A DNA stretch of 31,106 nucleotides from 2-12-FULL-40-12 sp964518135. Lineage in GTDB: Bacteria; Patescibacteriota; Minisyncoccia; Minisyncoccales; 2-12-FULL-40-12. Below, one piece after another: positions 26,307 through 31,106 of the stretch (positions are counted from its first letter, which is position 1; each line of letters opens with the position of its first letter). The translations under genes were made by a program, and so were the position numbers. The notes under the pieces are model-generated. The model saw only the letters and a list, made by a program, of their open reading frames with translations, had not been told where the DNA came from and ran no database searches. The stretch lies in assembly GCA_964518135.1 (NCBI GenBank), contig CAZFEY010000006.1, forward strand, positions 1-31,106. Reading direction: 5' to 3'.

Positions 26307-29021
26307 ATGAATGGAGCTAATTTTACACACAAAGCACAAGAAGCTATTTTTAAGGCCCAAAACATTGCCCAAGAAAAAGGCCAGCAGCAGATTGACGCAC
26401 TGCATCTTTTATATTCGTTGCTTTCCCAGGATGAAAGCGCTGTTTTAACTTTGGCGCAAAAGATCGGCGTTGATATAGATGGGCTTAAAAAAAAGATTTC
26501 AGGAGCTTTAGACAAAATTCCAATTATTGCTACTCCCAAAACGCTAGGTCAATTTTATTTAACGCAAGACATGGCAAAAGTATTAGACAAGGCAAGGGTG
26601 GAATCTGTAAATATGGGAGATGAGTTTATATCGGTGGAGCATTTGTTTTTAGCTCTATTATCAACCGAAACTAAAGCCAAAGAAGTCTTGGATAAGGCCA
26701 CTTTTCTGCAGGCAGAAGGTGGTGGTTCTGCGACCTTAGAATTTGGCAAGCTTGATTACGAAACCGTATTAAAAGCATTGGCCCAGATAAGAGGTGGTCA
26801 GAGAATTACTGATCCAGAACCCGAATCAAAATATCAAGTAGTTGAAAAATATGCCAGAAATTTAACATCTTTGGCGCGCCAAGGAAAATTAGACCCGGTT
26901 ATTGGTAGGGATAATGAGATTCGAAGATTAATGCAAGTTTTATCCAGAAGAACCAAAAACAACCCTGTTTTAATAGGAGAGGCTGGTGTTGGTAAAACGG
27001 CTGTTGTAGAGGGTTTGGCCCAAAGAATAGTTAGGAGAGATATACCAGAATCCTTGAAAGATAAAGAATTAATTTCTTTAGATCTGGGTTCTATAGTGGC
27101 GGGGACTAAGTACCGGGGAGAGTTTGAAGACAGAATAAAAGCTTTGTTGAGAGAGGTTCATCGGGCAGCCGGCAAATACATATTATTTATAGATGAGCTC
27201 CATACCCTGGTGGGTGCTGGAGCAGCCGAAGGCGCAATCGATGCTTCTAATCTTTTAAAACCCGCTTTATCTAGGGGAGAGTTAAGGGCTATTGGAGCTA
27301 CTACGCTTAAAGAGTACCAGAAGTACATAGAAAGAGATCCTGCTCTTGAAAGGAGATTTCAGCCAATCTATATTCAAGAACCGTCCATAGACGACACCAT
27401 CGCTATTTTAAGAGGCATTAAAGAAAAATACGAATTACATCATGGCGTTCAGATAACTGACAGCGCCTTAGTTGATTGCGCGCAACTGGCGGCAAGATAT
27501 ATTACAGACAGATTTTTGCCAGACAAGGCAGTTGATTTGATGGATGAGGCAATGAGCGCATTAAGGTTGGAAATCGAGTCAGAGCCAACAGAGTTAGAGG
27601 AATTAAAAAAAGAAATTCAAAAATTCGAGATAGAACAAGAAGCTATCAAAAACGAAAAAAACAGCGCCAGGAAAAAAGCAATTTCAAGACAGCTTGCTGA
27701 TTTAAGAGAAAAGGCAAAGGGAATAGAGTCAAAGTGGCGTTTTGAAAGAGAATTGATATTAAAAATTAAAAACATAAAAAAAGATCTGGAGAAAAATCGC
27801 TTTGAGCTAGAAAAAGAACAAACAGTTGCCAACTTGCCTAGGGTTGCAGAGTTAAAGTACGGACAGATTCCAGATTCTTTAAAAGAACTGAAGAAGGCGG
27901 AAAAGAAACTGGTTTCATTGCAAAAAAATAAATCAATACTAAGAGAAGTTGTAACAGAGGGTCATGTTGCACAGGTTGTATCCAAGTGGACGGGTATTCC
28001 GGTTACTAGGCTTATAGAAGAAGAAGCAAGAAAGTTAGGCAAGATGGAAGAAATTATCGCCAGAAGAGTTATTGGTCAATCGGAGGCGATATCAGCCATT
28101 GCAAACGCCATTAGAAGGGCCAGGGCTGGTATTTCTGAAGAAAACAGGCCACTTGGATCGTTTATGTTTCTGGGTCCGACCGGCGTTGGGAAAACAGAAA
28201 CTGCCAGAGCTTTAGCTGAATTCTTGTTTAATGATGAAAATGCCTTAGTTAGGTTGGATATGTCAGAATATATGGAGAAACACGCTGTTTCAAGGATGAT
28301 AGGTAGTCCTCCGGGATATGTTGGTTATGACGAGGGTGGTCAACTGACAGAAAAGATCAGAAGAAGGCCTTATTCCGTGATTTTGCTTGACGAGATAGAA
28401 AAAGCACATCCGGAAGTATTCAATATTCTCCTTCAAATTTTGGAAGACGGAAGATTGACCGACGCTAAGGGGCGTACAGCATCTTTTAAAAATGCTATTT
28501 TTATCATGACATCCAATGCGGGTTCGGAAATAATAGCCAAAGAAGCTTCTCTAGGATTTATTGTGGGAGGGGAAGATAGTGTTAAAAAGTCCCAGAGAGA
28601 ATCATTACGAGATAAAATCATGACTGCTTTAAAGGATAGTTTTCGTCCAGAGTTTTTGAATCGTATAGATGAAATAGTTATATTTAACTATCTTGGGCCA
28701 AAAGAAATCGGGAGAATAGTAGAATTAGAACTACAGAAAGTTGAAGAAAGATTAAAACTTAAAAATATTAATGTAAGAATTACTGATTCTTGCAAGGAAT
28801 TTCTTACCGAGAAAGGCTTTGATCAAAATCTCGGCGCGAGACCCTTAAAAAGAGTTATTCAAAAGTTAATCCTCAATCCTTTGTCATTAAAGATAGTGGC
28901 AGGCGAAATCAGGGAAGGGGAATCAATCTTGCTTGATAGGGATGGTGAAAATATTGTGTTCATGCCATCAAATCACGCAATTAAACTATCAAAGAAGCGA
29001 GAAAGAGTACTCGCCAGATAA
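26307..29021 (+). CDS. clpB: ATP-dependent chaperone ClpB
   Basis: A 904-residue Hsp100 disaggregase acting in the cytoplasm with DnaK. An N-terminal repeat domain (about residues 1-150) is followed by the first AAA+ module with Walker A GEAGVGKT (about 224-231) and LFIDELHT. A long coiled-coil middle domain (about 400-540) marks it as ClpB rather than ClpC. The second AAA+ module has Walker A GPTGVGKT (about 623-630), ILLDEIEKAH and the C-terminal LGARPLKR. Length is slightly above the usual 860 residues, due to insertions in the middle domain. No heat-shock operator is visible upstream. Confidence 0.95.
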   Translation: MNGANFTHKAQEAIFKAQNIAQEKGQQQIDALHLLYSLLSQDESAVLTLAQKIGVDIDGLKKKISGALDKIPIIATPKTLGQFYLTQDMAKVLDKARVESVNMGDEFISVEHLFLALLSTETKAKEVLDKATFLQAEGGGSATLEFGKLDYETVLKALAQIRGGQRITDPEPESKYQVVEKYARNLTSLARQGKLDPVIGRDNEIRRLMQVLSRRTKNNPVLIGEAGVGKTAVVEGLAQRIVRRDIPESLKDKELISLDLGSIVAGTKYRGEFEDRIKALLREVHRAAGKYILFIDELHTLVGAGAAEGAIDASNLLKPALSRGELRAIGATTLKEYQKYIERDPALERRFQPIYIQEPSIDDTIAILRGIKEKYELHHGVQITDSALVDCAQLAARYITDRFLPDKAVDLMDEAMSALRLEIESEPTELEELKKEIQKFEIEQEAIKNEKNSARKKAISRQLADLREKAKGIESKWRFERELILKIKNIKKDLEKNRFELEKEQTVANLPRVAELKYGQIPDSLKELKKAEKKLVSLQKNKSILREVVTEGHVAQVVSKWTGIPVTRLIEEEARKLGKMEEIIARRVIGQSEAISAIANAIRRARAGISEENRPLGSFMFLGPTGVGKTETARALAEFLFNDENALVRLDMSEYMEKHAVSRMIGSPPGYVGYDEGGQLTEKIRRRPYSVILLDEIEKAHPEVFNILLQILEDGRLTDAKGRTASFKNAIFIMTSNAGSEIIAKEASLGFIVGGEDSVKKSQRESLRDKIMTALKDSFRPEFLNRIDEIVIFNYLGPKEIGRIVELELQKVEERLKLKNINVRITDSCKEFLTEKGFDQNLGARPLKRVIQKLILNPLSLKIVAGEIREGESILLDRDGENIVFMPSNHAIKLSKKRERVLAR

Positions 29022-29050
29022 ATGTTTTTTCGCCGACTCAAAAATAAAAA

Positions 29051-29758
29051 GTGTCTAAAAATATATTAAATATAGTTCTCGTTCTTGTTTTTGGGATGAT
29101 CGGTGGTGTTTTCGCCGATCAGGTTTTACTACCTTATTTAGTCAAAAGGAATCTGTTACAGAATTACCGCACCGATACGAATCCTATCTATATAAACGAG
29201 CAAAAAGAGATTATCATTCAGGAAAATACCGCGACGCAGGATGTGATAGATAAAGTTCGTAGGGCGGTTGTTGGTATAAAATCTGGCGTTTCGTCAGGAG
29301 GATCCGCCTTAATTGTTTCATCCGATGGTTTGTTGGTAACTTTCTCTACTCTTATTCCTCAAGGTAATCAGGTAAAATTATTTTGGGAGGGTGGACAACG
29401 CTCATTCCAAGTACTCAAAAGAGATGCAGGGACTAATTTAGTCTTGTTAAAAATGGAGAAAGTTGATTTGCCAACCGTAGGGTTTGCAGATGTAGAAAAG
29501 ATAAGGCTGGGGAGCAAAGCAATTCTAATTGGGATATCTTTCGATGAGAAAGGAAATCCCATAGATATAGTGAATGACGGCATTGTAAAATCTATTCAAA
29601 ACGTTTCCATCCAAACAAATATAACTGACGATAAAAATATTATCGGTAGTCCCGCCTTCGACATAGAAGGTAAAGTAATAGGATTGAGTATGGTAGATAA
29701 GGCAGGTAAGGTCAGTGTTTTTCCGATAAATAAGATCAGAGAATTTATTGGATTATAA
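29051..29758 (+). CDS. HtrA-like protein lacking the catalytic residues
   Basis: A 235-residue protein with an N-terminal anchor (about residues 5-25) and a trypsin-like beta-barrel. It aligns with the HtrA barrel: SGGSALIVSSDGLLVTFSTL replaces the SSDG-xxLTNxHVV segment, with no catalytic His. DAGTNLVLLKM stands where DLAVLKI is found, with Asn for the catalytic Asp. NIIGSPAFDIEGKVIGL replaces GNSGGPL. The PDZ domain is absent. It is probably a pseudoprotease or a binding partner of HtrA. Start is GTG at 29051. It lies 29 nt after clpB, 3.5 kb from a full htrA. Confidence 0.65.
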   Translation: MSKNILNIVLVLVFGMIGGVFADQVLLPYLVKRNLLQNYRTDTNPIYINEQKEIIIQENTATQDVIDKVRRAVVGIKSGVSSGGSALIVSSDGLLVTFSTLIPQGNQVKLFWEGGQRSFQVLKRDAGTNLVLLKMEKVDLPTVGFADVEKIRLGSKAILIGISFDEKGNPIDIVNDGIVKSIQNVSIQTNITDDKNIIGSPAFDIEGKVIGLSMVDKAGKVSVFPINKIREFIGL

Positions 29759-29777
29759 CTCTAATCCTAATTAATAT

Positions 29778-31106
29778 ATGCTCAAGACTTATTTGACTGG
29801 AAATAAACGTGTTTACATTGTTTTATTGGTTGGTTTTAGCTTTATTGCAATTATTTCTTTTTTGGCTTTTAGTCCTTATTCTAAAGGCTTTTTTTCTTAT
29901 ATCAATCCTTTTCAAGCGTCCGTTGTCCCTATGCCCGTAGAGCAGAAAAGAGATGATATGAAAGAGGAAATTTATGATTATTTAGAACAATTACAAGAAC
30001 AAAACAATTCTTTATCTGAAAAGATAATTTATTTAGAGGAAAAACTAGAAGAATTATCGTCGGTTGACTCTTTGTTGTCCGAAAACAGAGAAGGAGAAGT
30101 AAACGAAGCAGAAGTCGCAGGTGAAGATATTTCCATTGAGAAAGAAGCCAATAAAGATGTTGCGCCTCCAAAAAGATGCGATATTGCCACGGGAGATTCT
30201 CCGCTTAAAAGCTTCGTAGTGTTAAATGAGATTGCCTGGATGGGCACAACAACTTCCGCGAGCAATGAATGGATCGAACTTAAGAATATCTCGCAAAACA
30301 GTATAGATTTAAAAGGTTGGCAGGTTATAGACAAAGAGAACCAAATTGAAATATTTTTTGAGGTGGGTCAAGTTCTGCCCGGAAAATTTTTCTTGTTAGA
30401 AAGAACTGGTGAAGATACGATTCCGGGCACGATCGCTAACGAGATATACACAGGAGTTCTTTCAGACACAAGCGAAGGCTTATATCTTTTCAATCAAGAT
30501 TGTATTTTGCAAGATTATGTTGGGGCTAATCCTGATTGGCCGGCCGGAGATAAAACATCCAAAAGAACGATGGAAAGGAAGGGAGATTTTAATTGGCAGA
30601 CAAGCCAGCCCGTTGGAGGAACTCCTAACCAGGAAAACAGCAGTGGCTATATTAATATTGTTTATGGTAGCGGAGGGGGAAATAATGGCGCACCACCCCC
30701 TCCGCCTCCTATTGTTTATCCAAAAATTTTAATATCTGAAATTCAGATTGATCCAGCTGACGATAGATTTATCGAGATTTATAATCCTAATACTACAGAA
30801 GTTATTTTAACAGATTGGTATATTCAACGGAAAACCGAGACAGGAGACAGCTTCAACTCATTTGTGACAAAAACTGATTTTGCAAACAAGACCATTGAAC
30901 CCAATGGTTATTTCTGGATAGCCGAAAAAAGCGAAGCGGATATTGTTACGGACTTAACCCTAACGGAAAACAATTCCTTGGTTCTTAAAAATCCTAATGG
31001 CGAGATAGTGGACAAATTGGGCTTTGGAGCGGCTCAAGACTTTGAAACTACACCAACTATTAATCCCGCTACCGGTAAGAGCATTGGCAGAAAATTATTA
31101 GAGGGA
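29778..31106 (+). CDS. Large exported protein with lamin-tail domains, 3' truncated by window edge
   Basis: Open for 443 codons up to the window end, with no stop. The N-terminus has a membrane segment (about residues 12-34, VYIVLLVGFSFIAIISFLAF), then a coiled coil (about 58-90, EEIYDYLEQLQEQNNSLSEK) and an acidic linker. The first lamin-tail domain is at about 150-260 (LNEIAWMGTTTSASNEWIEL, LKGWQVIDKENQIEIFF). A Gly/Pro-rich linker (GSGGGNNGAPPPPPP) leads to a second one at about 315-430 (ILISEIQIDPADDRFIEIYN). Such proteins are surface or envelope proteins, common in Parcubacteria. The ATG at 29778 follows ATAT-rich sequence without a Shine-Dalgarno site. Confidence 0.8.
   Translation, partial: MLKTYLTGNKRVYIVLLVGFSFIAIISFLAFSPYSKGFFSYINPFQASVVPMPVEQKRDDMKEEIYDYLEQLQEQNNSLSEKIIYLEEKLEELSSVDSLLSENREGEVNEAEVAGEDISIEKEANKDVAPPKRCDIATGDSPLKSFVVLNEIAWMGTTTSASNEWIELKNISQNSIDLKGWQVIDKENQIEIFFEVGQVLPGKFFLLERTGEDTIPGTIANEIYTGVLSDTSEGLYLFNQDCILQDYVGANPDWPAGDKTSKRTMERKGDFNWQTSQPVGGTPNQENSSGYINIVYGSGGGNNGAPPPPPPIVYPKILISEIQIDPADDRFIEIYNPNTTEVILTDWYIQRKTETGDSFNSFVTKTDFANKTIEPNGYFWIAEKSEADIVTDLTLTENNSLVLKNPNGEIVDKLGFGAAQDFETTPTINPATGKSIGRKLLEG

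Overview
The window looks like a scaffold piece from an uncultured, A/T-rich bacterium of the Candidate Phyla Radiation (Patescibacteria, most likely Parcubacteria). This rests on many short single-membrane-anchor exported proteins of types familiar from that group, sparse Shine-Dalgarno sites, tRNA without encoded CCA, a group I intron in a tRNA, and lone GIY-YIG and NYN genes. TGA behaves as a stop. Two assembly gaps (100 N at 20953-21052, 10 N at 24743-24752) each interrupt a gene. Taxonomy is inferred from gene content, not from a marker gene.

Layout. 1-1850: 3' part of an rpoD-type sigma factor, a helix-turn-helix/LAGLIDADG-like protein, and a tRNA-Asn split by a 196-nt group I intron. 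1880-8610: a cassette-like stretch of single same-strand genes (membrane and exported proteins, a coiled coil, an NYN RNase, a TauE/SafE transporter, a small zincin). They are separated by copies of a modular repeat (a GGTTCTAAC...CCCATAGGGG module, then a TGACA/TGTCA module, then a terminator hairpin ending in a -10-like box), and a candidate structured RNA lies at about 6934-7074. 8650-12720: a 40-aa basic peptide, typA on the minus strand, small unknown genes, and a ferritin-like protein translationally coupled to IPP isomerase. 12786-16639: DoxX and a row of exported or membrane proteins (Gmad2/GerMN, a duplicated VKOR-like membrane protein, a Cys-repeat protein). 16714-21200: an EamA transporter and a compact [NiFe]-hydrogenase locus: DUF6390-like gene and M52 maturation protease on the plus strand, meeting small and large subunits on the minus strand. 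21200-24292: RRM RNA-binding protein, a GIY-YIG gene enclosed by 13-bp inverted repeats, a Cas4/RecB-like nuclease, a zincin and a glycosyltransferase. 24321-31106: protein quality control (HtrA, ClpB, an apparently inactive HtrA-like protein) and the start of a large exported lamin-tail-domain protein.

How the genes work together. The maturation protease is the expected partner of the hydrogenase large subunit, which keeps a 9-residue tail after its last Ni ligand motif. HtrA and ClpB cover extracytoplasmic and cytoplasmic protein damage. Many genes place a -10 box 6-9 nt before the start codon, suggesting leaderless mRNAs; three small genes instead have strong Shine-Dalgarno sites and may be recent arrivals. 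The most unusual parts are the modular repeat array, the structured RNA in front of the TauE-like gene, the intron-split tRNA with a nearby partial T-arm copy, and the inverted-repeat GIY-YIG unit whose ends resemble the array's first module.
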